A stretch of 64,000 bases of DNA from Natrialbaceae archaeon (GTDB lineage: Archaea; Halobacteriota; Halobacteria; Halobacteriales; Natrialbaceae): contig PWMF01000215.1 of NCBI GenBank assembly GCA_003559215.1, forward strand, positions 1 to 64,000, written 5' to 3'. The stretch's first letter is position 1. Each line of letters opens with the position of its first letter. The notes beneath the pieces were generated by a model. The model saw nothing but the letters and a program-made list of their open reading frames with translations. It had not been told where the DNA came from and did not search any database. Shown piece after piece: positions 1 through 9,192 of the stretch. Made by a program: the position numbers and the translations under genes.

Positions 1-2
1 CG

Positions 3-815
3 GCCCGCGTCGCGGACGACGAGCGGGCCGCCGCCGATATCGAGGTGCCCGGTCTCGAGCGCGTCGATCCGACGGCTCTTCGACAGCCGCTGACTGAGCA
101 AGATATCGAGCGGTACCGAGAGCTGAGCGGACAGACGGCGTCGGCCGTCGAATCGGTCTGTCGAGAGCTCCGCGCCGAGGACAGCGAACACGAGGTCGCG
201 TCGGCGCTGCGGGTCGCCCTCTCAGCGCGCGACATCGAAGCCCCCGTCGTCCTCGTCGGCGGGAGCGAGCGCGCCCAGCGGTACCGCCACTACACGCCCA
301 CCGAAGCCGAACTCGGCGACTACGCGCTGGTCTCGGTGACGACACAGCGGGCCGGTCTCCACGCGAGCTGTACCCGCACCGTCGCCTTCGACCCGCCGTC
401 GTGGCTCGAGGACAGACACGCGACCGCTGCCCGCGTCGAGACAACTGCGCTCGCGGCGACGCAGGCGGCAGCGACCGAGGGCGGAACCGCCGGGGACGTC
501 TTCGAGGCGATCCAGCACGCCTACGACGCGCTCGACTATGACGGCGAGTGGGAGCACCACCACCAGGGCGGTGCGGCCGGCTTCGCCGGCCGGGAGTGGA
601 TCGCGACGCCCGATCACGAGGCGACCGTTCGGTCGCCGATGGCCTACGCCTGGAACCCGACGGTGCGGGGCGCGAAAAGCGAGGACACCGCACTCGTTAC
701 CGAGACCGAAATCGAGGTGCTGACCGAGACCGGCGAGTGGCCGACGCTCGCCGCGACGGCCGCCGATCGGGAGTTCGAACTCGAGCGTCCGGCGGTGCTC
801 GGACTCGAGGAGTAG
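3..815 (+). CDS. M24-family metallopeptidase (Xaa-Pro peptidase-like), 5' part missing
   Basis: The frame is open through the left window edge, so this is the C-terminal part of a longer gene; a GTG at 45 is only an internal possible start. The visible 250-odd residues fit the catalytic 'pita-bread' domain of M24 peptidases, which remove residues next to proline. The His-rich stretch HHHQGG followed by GFAGREW, then AWNPTVRGAKSEDT and a final glutamate-rich E..E..WP stretch, matches a branch of M24B proteins with an AWNP.xxGxKSEDT signature. It runs convergent to the regulator that ends 6 bp away. Substrate and metal occupancy cannot be told from this fragment. Confidence 0.75.
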   Translation, partial: ARVADDERAAADIEVPGLERVDPTALRQPLTEQDIERYRELSGQTASAVESVCRELRAEDSEHEVASALRVALSARDIEAPVVLVGGSERAQRYRHYTPTEAELGDYALVSVTTQRAGLHASCTRTVAFDPPSWLEDRHATAARVETTALAATQAAATEGGTAGDVFEAIQHAYDALDYDGEWEHHHQGGAAGFAGREWIATPDHEATVRSPMAYAWNPTVRGAKSEDTALVTETEIEVLTETGEWPTLAATAADREFELERPAVLGLEE

Positions 816-821
816 CGTCCG

Positions 822-1421
822 CTACCGGTCCGGCTCGAGCTCGTCGTCGTCCGTCTCGCTCCCGTCGATGTCCACGTCGTCCTCGAGGGCCGTTGGGTCG
901 GTCTCGCCGCCGGCCGACGTCGTGTCGGTGTCCGCGACGGTGATCGTGACGGGCTCGAGGTCCTCCCCGAGGGCGTCCTCGGAGTGTCGATCGAGGACGC
1001 GATCGAGTGTGAAAATGGTGTTGAGCTCGTGTTGAACCTGGTCGACGACGCCGCCGACCAGTTCGCTCGGCTGGATCGCCGTGTACTCGTAGGGGTTGTT
1101 GCCGGCTCCCTCGCTCTCGCGTTTCTCCCGGCTGACGCGCTCCTCCTCGTGGAGCTCCGCCAGCGCCTCTCGGACGGTGCTCGGGTAGAGCCCGGTCCCC
1201 TTCGCGACCTCCTCGGAGGTGCTACCGGGGCTGGCCAGCAGGTGAACGTAGATCTTCGCGCGCGTTTCCGTGTCGAGGATCCACGAGAGCAGGTCGACGA
1301 TCCGCTGGTCGACCTCCTCGACGGTCGGCGGACGTTCGGTTCCCGTCCCGTCGGCCTCGAGTCGTTCGTCGTTCCCGCCCCCCTCCTCGTCCGGGCGGTC
1401 GACGGTGTCGTCTGAAGCCAT
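822..1421 (-). CDS. winged-helix transcriptional regulator of the sugar transport locus
   Basis: A 199-residue acidic protein. Residues about 40-115 form a winged helix-turn-helix: a helix with RAKIYVHLLASPGS, a recognition region TGLYPSTVREALAELHEEE, then a basic wing (VSREKRESEG). The long tails on both sides are acidic and low in complexity, as in many haloarchaeal regulators. It is the last gene of the sugar-import gene run, 75 bp after the ATPase, so local control of that transporter is the obvious role. It resembles the TrmB/ArsR-like HTH domain but lacks the TrmB sugar-binding domain, so the effector is unknown. A palindrome at 6039-6054 is a candidate operator. Confidence 0.7.
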   Translation of the reverse strand: MASDDTVDRPDEEGGGNDERLEADGTGTERPPTVEEVDQRIVDLLSWILDTETRAKIYVHLLASPGSTSEEVAKGTGLYPSTVREALAELHEEERVSREKRESEGAGNNPYEYTAIQPSELVGGVVDQVQHELNTIFTLDRVLDRHSEDALGEDLEPVTITVADTDTTSAGGETDPTALEDDVDIDGSETDDDELEPDR

Positions 1422-1496
1422 GTCCCTCTCGTGGAGGACGAGGCCACCTGCATGGTTAAACCTTTGTGGGAGTTCGGTCTCCGACCGCGCGTCGGT

Positions 1497-2642
1497 TCAA
1501 ACGCGTGTTTCGAGCAGCTTCTCCTCGTCGTCGATCCGGCGGTTGTGCAGCGCCCGCCCGCTCGAGCGATCGAAGAGGTGGATCGCGGATTCGGGCAGTC
1601 GAGCGGCGTAGCGCTGGCCGGCCTCGACGTGGCGCATCCCGTCGACGATCGCGTTGACCGACAGCTCGGTTCCCTCGAACGTCGCCAGCAGGTTGTTCTC
1701 GTTGCCCATGGGCTCGACGACGTCGATCGTGACCGGGAACGCGTGGTCGTCGGTCGACTCCGCGACGATCTCGACGTCCTCCGGGCGAACGCCCAGGACG
1801 AGGTCGGTTTCTCCCTCGAGCTCCTCGCGGATCGACGCCGAGAGCGGGTACGACAGCTCGGTCCCCTCGAGGACGAGTTGGCCCTCCTTGAGGGTCGCAT
1901 CGAAGAAGTTCATCGATGGCTCGCCGATGAAGCCGGCGACGAACAGGTTCCGCGGACGGTGGTAACACTCCAGCGGCGTCGCGACCTGCTGGAGGCGGCC
2001 GCCATCCAGGATGGCGATCCGGTCGCCCATCGTCATCGCCTCGGTCTGGTCGTGGGTGACGTACACTGTCGTCACGTCGAGGTCGTTTTGCAGCCGCTGG
2101 AGCTCCATGCGCATCCCCGCGCGGAGCTTCGCGTCGAGGTTGCTGAGGGGCTCGTCCATCAGGAACACGGCGGGATCCCGGACGATCGACCGCCCCAGTG
2201 CGACCCGCTGTTGCTGGCCGCCCGAGAGCTCGCCGGGCTTGCGCTCGAGCAGCTCCTCGATCTCGAGCAGTTCGGCGGTTCGCTCGACGGAGTCGTCCAT
2301 CGTCTCGGTGTCGAGGTCGGTCGACTCCTCGAGGCCAAAGCGCATGTTCTCCCGAACGGTCATGTGGGGGTACAGCGCGTAGCTCTGGAACACCATCGCG
2401 ATGTCCCGTCGCTGTGCGGGGACGTCGTTGATGATCTCGTCGTCGATCGCGATCGCGCCCTCGGAGATCGTCTCGAGGCCCGCGATCATTCGCAGCGTCG
2501 TCGACTTGCCACAGCCGGAGGGACCGACGAGAACGAGGAACTCGCCGTCGTCGATCTCGATCGATACGTCGTCGACCGCGACGATCTCGTCGTCGCCGTC
2601 GGCGAAGCGTTTCGTTACGTTTTCGAGCGTGAGAGTTGCCAT
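1497..2642 (-). CDS. carbohydrate ABC transporter ATP-binding protein (MalK/UgpC type)
   Basis: A 381-residue cytoplasmic ATPase that would power the importer encoded just upstream. Walker A (GPSGCGKSTT) is near residue 40, the Q-loop is in VFQSYALYPHMT, the ABC signature is LSGGQQQR, Walker B is VFLMDEPLSNLD, and the switch histidine is in YVTHDQTEA. Residues after about 240 form the OB/TOBE-type regulatory domain found in MalK and UgpC (GVRPEDVEI, then beta strands). Full length for the family. ATG start; 24 bp after the second permease, so very likely in one transcript with it. Confidence 0.92.
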   Translation of the reverse strand: MATLTLENVTKRFADGDDEIVAVDDVSIEIDDGEFLVLVGPSGCGKSTTLRMIAGLETISEGAIAIDDEIINDVPAQRRDIAMVFQSYALYPHMTVRENMRFGLEESTDLDTETMDDSVERTAELLEIEELLERKPGELSGGQQQRVALGRSIVRDPAVFLMDEPLSNLDAKLRAGMRMELQRLQNDLDVTTVYVTHDQTEAMTMGDRIAILDGGRLQQVATPLECYHRPRNLFVAGFIGEPSMNFFDATLKEGQLVLEGTELSYPLSASIREELEGETDLVLGVRPEDVEIVAESTDDHAFPVTIDVVEPMGNENNLLATFEGTELSVNAIVDGMRHVEAGQRYAARLPESAIHLFDRSSGRALHNRRIDDEEKLLETRV

Positions 2643-2666
2643 TGGTAGTGAGTGTGTCGTGGTCGT

Positions 2667-3653
2667 CTACGATGCACCGGTGATCCCCTTCGCGAACTGC
2701 CGTCCGAAGACGACGTAGATGATGATCGTCGGCAGGGCGGCGATAAAGGCGCCCGCCATCTGGATATTGTACTCCTGGGCCATCGATCCCTGTAGCTCGT
2801 TCAGCGACTGGGTCACGACGTAGTTCGACCGCGACGTGACGAGCACCAGCGCGAACAGCAGGTCGTTCCAGACCTGCGTGAACTGGTAGATCAGCGTCAC
2901 GGCGAACATCGGCATCGACAGCGGGAGGATGATCCGCTTGTAGATCCCGAATGCGTTCGCGCCATCGATCTTCGCCGCCTCGATCATCTCGTCGTCCAGC
3001 GTCTTGTAGTAGGATCGGAACAGGATCGTACAGATCGGGATCCCGTAGGCGGTGTGTGTGACCGTCAACTCGATCAGATCCGCTCGGTTCGCGAGAAACG
3101 GCGCGAACGCGAGCAATCCCGCGAGGTCGACTGCCGACCAGAACTGGCGCAGGGGAACCAGCACCGACTGGTAGGGCAGGAAGACCCCCGCCAGAAAGAG
3201 CACGAGGATTCCGATCTGTCCCCGCCAGGACAGCTTCGTCAGCCCGTAGGCCGCGAGGCTGCCCAGCAGCGCCGACAGGACCGTCGCCGGGACGACGAAC
3301 AGCAGGCTGTTGACGAGCCCGCCCTGCATCGTCGCAAAGGCCAGCTCCCAGGGCTCGAGTGTGAACCACTCGGGGGTCGGCGGCGCCAGCGGCGTCGTCT
3401 GGACGAATCCCGTCTGGGTCTTGAACGCCGTCGTCAGCCCGCCCCACAGCGGGGAGAGGTAGAACGCGATCAGCCCGAGCAGGACCGCGTACAGCGCGGC
3501 CCGCTGACTATCGATCGTCTCGAGGGTCGTCGCGATTCGGCTCTCGCTCGAGGTCGATTCGGTTCGCTCGGCGGCGGTCATCGGTCGCCACCCCCGTCGC
3601 GTTCGGTCCCGCTCGGTCGGATCGTCCGGGTTCGTCGTTCCATCAGAGATCAC
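2667..3653 (-). CDS. carbohydrate ABC transporter permease (MalG type)
   Basis: A 328-residue inner-membrane permease with about six membrane segments and the EAA loop (MIEAAKIDGANAFGIYKRIILPLSMP) that contacts the ATPase, a hallmark of binding-protein-dependent permeases. Its N-terminal about 55 residues are hydrophilic and basic, longer than in bacterial MalG. The first 11 bp overlap the end of the partner permease gene, pointing to translational coupling. With the partner it should form the heterodimeric CUT1 channel for a sugar or oligosaccharide; the substrate is not readable from the sequence. Confidence 0.9.
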   Translation of the reverse strand: MISDGTTNPDDPTERDRTRRGWRPMTAAERTESTSSESRIATTLETIDSQRAALYAVLLGLIAFYLSPLWGGLTTAFKTQTGFVQTTPLAPPTPEWFTLEPWELAFATMQGGLVNSLLFVVPATVLSALLGSLAAYGLTKLSWRGQIGILVLFLAGVFLPYQSVLVPLRQFWSAVDLAGLLAFAPFLANRADLIELTVTHTAYGIPICTILFRSYYKTLDDEMIEAAKIDGANAFGIYKRIILPLSMPMFAVTLIYQFTQVWNDLLFALVLVTSRSNYVVTQSLNELQGSMAQEYNIQMAGAFIAALPTIIIYVVFGRQFAKGITGAS

Positions 3654-4650
3654 CCCGCTTGTACTGCATGTAGAGGTACGGAGCGACGACCGACAGCGCC
3701 ATCAAAAAGAGGACGGTCGCGACCGCCGCGCCGTAGGCCCACTCGGTCCGCGAGAACGCGACCCGGAACATCATCACCGCGAGGATGTCCGCGGATCGCC
3801 CGGGCGTGTCGCCGAACATCACGAAGATGAAGTCGAACGCCTTCAGCGCGAACACCATCAACACGACCGCGGCGGAGGTCGTCGACGCGCTGAGCTGGGG
3901 GACGATTACGCGGCGGTACATCCGCAGCGAACTCGCGCCGTCGACCTTCGCGGCCTCGTAGTGTGCGTCGGGGATCGCCCGCAGCCCCGCGAGATAGACG
4001 ACCATCGCGTAGCCGCTGAACTGCCAGGTCAGCGCGAAGATGATTGCCGCCAGCCTGGTCGTCGGATTACCGATCCAGTCCATCGTCAGGAAATCGAGCC
4101 CGATCGAGCTGAGGAAGACGTTGATCGTCCCCGTAGAGGGGTTGTACATCCACGACCAGAAGATCGCCGTGACGACGAACGACAGCGCCATCGGCAGCAG
4201 GTAGATCGTCCGGAACGTGTTCTCGAAGCGGATGTTCTGGTCGACCAGGATCGCCAGCACGAGGCCGATCGCCAGCGAGACGACGGTAAAGGCGACCAGC
4301 AGGACGACCGTGTTCCGAAACGCCGCGATGAACGAGGGGTCGTCGGGCATCTGTCTGTACATCTCGAGCGAGAGGCTCGTGTAGTCGGGCTGGACGAGCC
4401 CGCTCCAGTCGGTCAGCGAGATGAGCAGGTTCCAGCTGACCGCGCCGTAGACGAACAGCCCGACCAGAAGCGCCGGCGGCAGCCAGAACGGGAGCGCTTG
4501 TACGGCATCGCTGTGGCGCAGCCGCGAGGCCCTGCTGCCGCGACTCGAGGTCAGCCCACCATCCGTCCTGAGCGGCCGCTTACTGTCTTCGGAGCCGTCG
4601 GTATGTCCGCGGCGAATACGATCGAGTAGTCGACGTATATCAAATCCCAT
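3643..4650 (-). CDS. carbohydrate ABC transporter permease (MalF type)
   Basis: A 335-residue membrane protein and the second half of the sugar permease heterodimer. After a hydrophilic N-terminus (about 50 residues) it has roughly six hydrophobic spans and an EAA-type loop (HYEAAKVDGASSLRMYRRVIVPQLSA). It lies between the solute-binding lipoprotein (19 bp upstream) and the MalG-type gene, which it overlaps by 11 bp. Order binding protein-MalF-MalG-ATPase is the usual one for CUT1 systems. Confidence 0.9.
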   Translation of the reverse strand: MGFDIRRLLDRIRRGHTDGSEDSKRPLRTDGGLTSSRGSRASRLRHSDAVQALPFWLPPALLVGLFVYGAVSWNLLISLTDWSGLVQPDYTSLSLEMYRQMPDDPSFIAAFRNTVVLLVAFTVVSLAIGLVLAILVDQNIRFENTFRTIYLLPMALSFVVTAIFWSWMYNPSTGTINVFLSSIGLDFLTMDWIGNPTTRLAAIIFALTWQFSGYAMVVYLAGLRAIPDAHYEAAKVDGASSLRMYRRVIVPQLSASTTSAAVVLMVFALKAFDFIFVMFGDTPGRSADILAVMMFRVAFSRTEWAYGAAVATVLFLMALSVVAPYLYMQYKRGDL

Positions 4651-4669
4651 AAAATATCGTCGTGGCTCG

Positions 4670-5989
4670 TCAGAAGATACCGATCAGATCCTCGGTGGTC
4701 TCCTCGGGATCCCAGTTGTCGGTAAACACCGCGAACGCTTCCTCGACCTCGCTGGCCTGGGCCGGCTCGAGACCGCTCCCGTGGGAGATCGACGTTACCT
4801 GCTCGTCGGAGCCCTCGAAGTCGTCCATCTGATCCTGGAGGAACGGCGGGAACTCGTCGGTCGGAACGTCGGTGCGGGGCGGGATCGACCCCTTCGGCGG
4901 GTTGAACCGCTCCTGGGCGTCGACGGTCGAGCAGTACTCGATCCACGCCTCGGTTGCGTCGGGCGAGGGGTTGTTCGCCGGCATGACGAACGAGTCCATC
5001 ACGAGCGTGTAGACCTCCTCGGTACCCGGGAACGGGATGTAGTCCCAGTCCTCACCGTACTCGAAGTCGTCGGCGCCCTGGTACTCGCCGGCGGCCCAGT
5101 CGCCGTTGTGGTGGAAGGCGGCGTCGCCGGTGATCACGTCCGCGTTGGCCTCGTCCCACGAGACCGTTCCCGCGTCCTCGTTGTAATACTCGCTGGTCCC
5201 CTCGACCAGCGACAGCGACTCCTCGATCTCGTCTTCGAGTTCGGCCGCCTCGCCGTCTAAGAACTGCTCGAAGGCGTCGACGCCGTGCTGGCCGGTGAAG
5301 ACGACCTCCCAGAGCTGGAGCACGCCCCAGGGCTCCTGGGTCTGCTGGGCGAGCCCGACGTAGCCCGCGTCGTCGGCCGCCTCGAGGGCATCGAGGAACG
5401 CCTCCGGACTGTCGATCCCCTCGGGATCGACGCCCGCGTCCTCGAGCACTTCGACGTTGTAGAAGACGTTGTTCAGCCGGTGGATGTTGATCGGCACCGC
5501 CACGACGTCGCCCTCGGGGCTAGATGCTTCGAGGACGCTGTCGAGGTACTCCTCTTCGGCGCCGTCCTCCCACAGGTCGCCGACCGGCTCGAGGGCGTCG
5601 GCGTCGGTGTACGTTCGCAGCGCCTCACCGGGCCAGATCTGGAACGTCCCCGGCGGATCCTCGTCGAGGACTCGCGTCTGAACCTCGGCGTCGATCGCCG
5701 CGCCGGCCCCACCCGGCGCCGGGTTCGCCTCGACCGCGTACTCCGTCTCGGACTCGAAGCCGTCGACCAGCGCCTCGAAGGCCTCCTCCTCGCCGCCCGC
5801 GGTCCACCAGTGGACGACCTCGAGGTCGCCGTCGTCGTCACCGTTCCCGTTTTCGTTTCCGTTCCCGTTCCCCTCGTCGTCGATCTCGTCGGGATCCTCG
5901 TCCTCGGCACAACCTGCCAAGGCCGTTACACTGGCTGCACCCGTCGCTAGCAGATACTTGCGCCGTGTAAATGTCGTTCTGCTTGCCAT
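4670..5989 (-). CDS. ABC transporter solute-binding lipoprotein (family 1, sugar)
   Basis: A 439-residue extracellular binding protein. It starts with a twin-arginine signal (TFTRRKYLLATGAAS) and a lipobox LAGC with the acylated cysteine at residue 27, followed by an Asp/Asn/Gly-rich linker, as in haloarchaeal Tat lipoproteins. The mature part opens with EVVHWWTAGGEEEAFEAL, a common start of sugar-binding family 1 proteins. Aromatic residues (HWW, WDYIPFP) suit sugar stacking. It is the first gene of the importer and has its own upstream region with a palindrome (6039-6054). Confidence 0.92.
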   Translation of the reverse strand: MASRTTFTRRKYLLATGAASVTALAGCAEDEDPDEIDDEGNGNGNENGNGDDDGDLEVVHWWTAGGEEEAFEALVDGFESETEYAVEANPAPGGAGAAIDAEVQTRVLDEDPPGTFQIWPGEALRTYTDADALEPVGDLWEDGAEEEYLDSVLEASSPEGDVVAVPINIHRLNNVFYNVEVLEDAGVDPEGIDSPEAFLDALEAADDAGYVGLAQQTQEPWGVLQLWEVVFTGQHGVDAFEQFLDGEAAELEDEIEESLSLVEGTSEYYNEDAGTVSWDEANADVITGDAAFHHNGDWAAGEYQGADDFEYGEDWDYIPFPGTEEVYTLVMDSFVMPANNPSPDATEAWIEYCSTVDAQERFNPPKGSIPPRTDVPTDEFPPFLQDQMDDFEGSDEQVTSISHGSGLEPAQASEVEEAFAVFTDNWDPEETTEDLIGIF

Positions 5990-6348
5990 GATATACCATA
6001 AGGTGTGTTTCCATGCCTAATAAGCTTACTTGTCTTTTAACTCAAGATTGAGTTCTCTCCAAACTTCTCTGGAATATTCTTCTCATGACATGAGAGGGAT
6101 TGAGTAGATACGCCACGTGAGCGTGTCGAAGCAGCCGAACCTGTCGGCTGGATCTGCGTTCTCGCTCATTTGCCGCCTCCGCTCGTCGGGTACGCAACGG
6201 TTAGACCGGAGTTCGGATCCGAACGAATCTACTACCGATCCCCAGACAGGAGGGTGCAGAACGGTATCTCGGCGGAACCGTACGTGTCCGAAGCTCCGTC
6301 TGGGGTTTCTCGAACCGGCTTCGAGAGCAAACGGGAGTCGAAGAGCGC
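5990..6348. other. intergenic region between GH3 gene and sugar-binding protein gene
   Basis: Apart from the promoter and palindrome near 6016-6054, I see no convincing gene. Open frames on the plus strand (6117-6433) are arginine/serine-rich and have no recognisable domain. The AT content falls back to genomic level beyond about 6120. Confidence 0.5.
6039..6054. promoter_or_regulatory. palindrome in the sugar transporter promoter, candidate operator
   Basis: AACTCAA-GA-TTGAGTT is a perfect 7-bp inverted repeat with a 2-bp centre. It lies 50-65 bp upstream of the start codon of the sugar-binding protein. On the minus strand an A/T-rich element (CTTATTAG, about 6018-6025) about 31 nt before the start could be the TATA box, with the palindrome just upstream of it; a second box-like TTAAAAG (6034-6040) touches the palindrome. 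The placement suits a dimeric regulator that activates or represses the importer. Regulator identity is inference. Confidence 0.5.
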
Positions 6349-8859
6349 TTACCGCTGCTGGAAGAGTGCGAGCAGATTCATAGCCGCTCCGGACTCTTTT
6401 TTACTGTCGGCACGAGGGATCGGAATCCTCTGACTCTCAGAAATTCCCTCGGTTTGTTCGATCACAAGTGTCGTCGTCCGATCGCCGACGGACAGTTCGT
6501 ACTCGCCGGCCTCGACGACCTTCGGTTCCGTCCCGGGAACGTCACCGGGAACGACCTCGAGGGTCGACAGATCCAGTTCGACCGTTACCGTCTCGGAACC
6601 ACCGGCATCGACCTGGACTCGTTCGAACCCGACGAGACGTCGGTGGGGTTGGAGAACGGAACCGTACGACTCCGTGTTGTAGACTTCGACGATATGCTCG
6701 CCGTCCGTATCACCCGTGTTTTCGACGGTTACTTCGGCTGCAACGGTTGGTTTTGACGACGGAGATTCGATCTCGTTCGTGGACAGGGAGAGCTCCGAGT
6801 ACTCCCAGTCGGTGTAGGAGAGTCCGTGACCGAACTCGTACTGGACCATCCCGTCCTGGGCCCCGACGGACTGACAGGGCGGGTAATCGTCGTAAAACAG
6901 CGGCGTGAATCCAACGTTTGACTCCCATGTGAACGGCAGCTTGCCGGACGGGTTGTACTCACCGAACAGGACGTCAGCAACGGCAACACCGGTGTCGCTC
7001 CCGGGTTGGCCGGCGAACAGGATCGAATCGAGGTGCTGGAACGTTTCGTCCGTTCCTCGAGGGCTCCCGGCTAAGATGACACCGACGAGCGGCACCTCAT
7101 CGCCGAGTTCGTCCGCGAGTAGTGCGACGAGTTCCTGCTGGGCCTCCGGAAGCCGCATCCGGTCGCGGTCACCGAACCCTTCGTTGTGCGGTCCTTCGCC
7201 GAGGACGACGACGGCCGCGTCGGTCGTTGCCGCAGCGTCACCGATCGCGTCCGACTGCTCGTCAGTGAGGTCGAACCGTCCGTTCTCGAAGTCCTGCACG
7301 GTGCCGAACGGATCCGCCTCGAACGACGTCGGAACGTGGGTGAACTGGTCGCCGAGCCGGTCAGAGAGTTCGCCTGCGATCGTGCTCTGGCGCGGTCGCG
7401 GTCCGTCCTCGGTCGGGTAGCCTTCCTCGACGCCCTGCCAGCCTAGCGTCCAGCCGCCGTGTTGCATCAGGAACCGGTTTTCGGTACCGTTGTCGACACC
7501 CGGACCGGTGAGCAACACCTCCTCGTCGCCGTTAAGCGGCAGCGTCTCGTCGTCGTTTTCGAGCAGGATCAGCGACTCCTTGGCGAGCTGCTCGGAGACG
7601 TCCTGTGCGCCACCCACGAGGCTCTCGATCTCGCTTTCGTCGGTGTACGGGTCCTCGAGAAGACCGAGGTCGCGTTTGAGCTCGAGGATGCGGCGTACCG
7701 ATTCGTCGATGCGGGCTTCGTCAAGTTCGCCGTCTTCGACGAGTTCGATCGTCGTGTCGATGAACCGCGTCGGCGGGGTCTCGGCGCCACACATGCACAT
7801 GTCGATCCCCGCTTTCAGTCCGCCCTTGATGGCGCGTCGCCAGCCATCCTCGGTGTCGGGAACGTAATCGTGGTTCGAGATCTTCCGCTCGAAGTCGTCC
7901 CAGTCGCTGAGGACAACGCCGTCGAACTCGTAGTGCTCTCGCAGGACCGTCGTGAGCAGCCACTCGGAGGCGTGAGCGGGTTTGCCGTTGACGGCACCGC
8001 TGTTTACCATCACGGTTTTTGCCTCTTCGAGCGCGCGTTCTTGGGGCGGTAACTGTCTCGTGCGAAGGTCACGAAGCGACGTTCGAACGTGCGCTCGGTC
8101 GTTACCGATGTTCGGCGTTCCGTAGCCGCTGAAGTGCTTGACTGTCGCCGCAACTCGGTCGTGACACTCGAATCCCCGGGCACGGACGCGCGCCATCTCT
8201 CCGAGAAGCATCGCGTCCTCGCTGTGTCCCTCGAAGAACCGTCCCCACCGCATATCCCGAAGAAGGTCAGCGGTCGGGCCGAAGTTCCAGTGACCACCCA
8301 TCGCGGCGACCGACTCGCCGGTATGCATCGCAGCGGCTTCGACCCGCTCCAGGTCGCGCGTCGCACCCATGTTGAGTCGCTGCGGGAAGCTCGTACATCC
8401 GTCGAGGAAGCAGTTCCCGTGCAGGGCATCACCACCCCAGATGAACGGTACACCGTGGTCCGTGTTCTCGATGTTGTACTCCTGTAGGTCGTTGAGTCCG
8501 CTCACGAATTCCGACCCATCCTGGGTCGGTCCCGACGACCCGCCATGTAGGATCGACCCGACGTAGTGCTCACTGAACAGATCGCCGATCGTTTCGACGT
8601 CGTCATGCGTAGTGACCTCCTCGTTCGGGTCGAATCCTTCGCCGTCCTCGCCGAGTGCGACCTGAGTCATCTGTCCGACTTTTTCCTCGAGACTCATCCG
8701 TTGGACGAGTCCCACGATGTTCTCGTCTCCTTCGTCTGCACCGACAGTGTTTACACCGGCTCCGACCGCCGCTGTCGTTGCTCCAGTGGCTTTCAAAAAC
8801 GTTCGTCTGGACGTATCCGCTTCACTTTGGTCGTTGCTCTTACATTGATCAGTCGACAT
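6349..8859 (-). CDS. glycoside hydrolase family 3 beta-glucosidase/xylosidase, Tat-exported
   Basis: An 836-residue exported enzyme that should release terminal beta-linked sugars from oligosaccharides outside the cell. A Tat signal (SRRTFLKATGATTAAVGAG) spans about residues 18-40. The N-terminal (beta/alpha)8 domain carries the GH3 KHF motif (K241-H242) and the SDW motif with the nucleophile Asp319. The (alpha/beta)6 sandwich domain follows (about 420-660), with the general acid expected in the VVVLGEGPHNEGFGDR region. A C-terminal fibronectin III-like domain (about 690-815) is present, as in full-length bacterial beta-glucosidases. Same strand as the sugar importer that follows after 359 bp. 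A TATA box 25-30 nt before the ATG fits a leaderless mRNA. Confidence 0.93.
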   Translation of the reverse strand: MSTDQCKSNDQSEADTSRRTFLKATGATTAAVGAGVNTVGADEGDENIVGLVQRMSLEEKVGQMTQVALGEDGEGFDPNEEVTTHDDVETIGDLFSEHYVGSILHGGSSGPTQDGSEFVSGLNDLQEYNIENTDHGVPFIWGGDALHGNCFLDGCTSFPQRLNMGATRDLERVEAAAMHTGESVAAMGGHWNFGPTADLLRDMRWGRFFEGHSEDAMLLGEMARVRARGFECHDRVAATVKHFSGYGTPNIGNDRAHVRTSLRDLRTRQLPPQERALEEAKTVMVNSGAVNGKPAHASEWLLTTVLREHYEFDGVVLSDWDDFERKISNHDYVPDTEDGWRRAIKGGLKAGIDMCMCGAETPPTRFIDTTIELVEDGELDEARIDESVRRILELKRDLGLLEDPYTDESEIESLVGGAQDVSEQLAKESLILLENDDETLPLNGDEEVLLTGPGVDNGTENRFLMQHGGWTLGWQGVEEGYPTEDGPRPRQSTIAGELSDRLGDQFTHVPTSFEADPFGTVQDFENGRFDLTDEQSDAIGDAAATTDAAVVVLGEGPHNEGFGDRDRMRLPEAQQELVALLADELGDEVPLVGVILAGSPRGTDETFQHLDSILFAGQPGSDTGVAVADVLFGEYNPSGKLPFTWESNVGFTPLFYDDYPPCQSVGAQDGMVQYEFGHGLSYTDWEYSELSLSTNEIESPSSKPTVAAEVTVENTGDTDGEHIVEVYNTESYGSVLQPHRRLVGFERVQVDAGGSETVTVELDLSTLEVVPGDVPGTEPKVVEAGEYELSVGDRTTTLVIEQTEGISESQRIPIPRADSKKESGAAMNLLALFQQR

Positions 8860-8883
8860 ACGGCCTGTGATAACTTACAACAG

Positions 8884-8890
8884 TATAAAT
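8884..8890 (-). promoter_or_regulatory. TATA box of the GH3 gene
   Basis: On the minus strand ATTTATA sits about 28 nt upstream of the ATG at 8859. This is the spacing expected if transcription starts at the start codon itself (leaderless mRNA, common in haloarchaea). Confidence 0.65.
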
Positions 8891-9192
8891 AATCTTTCAC
8901 AGAATATTTAAATGGATGTATGAACGTTACTAGTTGAACCTCTTTCCGTAGAAAATGATACACACCGTTCACCGATCTCCTTCTTCCGAAAACAATGGTA
9001 TACATACCACAAGCACTTATTATAGGTGTTAAATACGACCGCAGGTAGCACGTGCCGCTCGACCCGAGGACACGGTACCACCAATCGATTCGTTACGGGG
9101 CCCAATCGACCGACGGCCCCTCGAGACAGCTACCGTCAGTGAGAGTTCGGTCGCGGAAGACGTAAACCGGATCGCACTCGAGACCAGCGTGG
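8891..9192. other. AT-rich intergenic region between divergent GH3 and DUF4013 genes
   Basis: Divergent promoter region. The stretch 8880-9030 is clearly AT-richer than its surroundings and contains short interrupted repeats such as gaacgtt and gttgaac near 8922-8940 and gtatacatac near 8999-9008, which could bind a regulator. A box GTAAAC near 9162-9167 is about 29 nt before the DUF4013 start. No gene is seen; a 65-residue minus-strand frame here has no recognisable features. Confidence 0.45.

Noticed and set aside
6117-6433. plus-strand frames upstream of the GH3 3' end
   Set aside because: They overlap the GH3 gene antisense and show Arg/Ser-rich shadow composition.
8908-9105. 65-residue minus-strand frame in the GH3 promoter region
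   Set aside because: No start signal, no domain, and it covers an evident control region.
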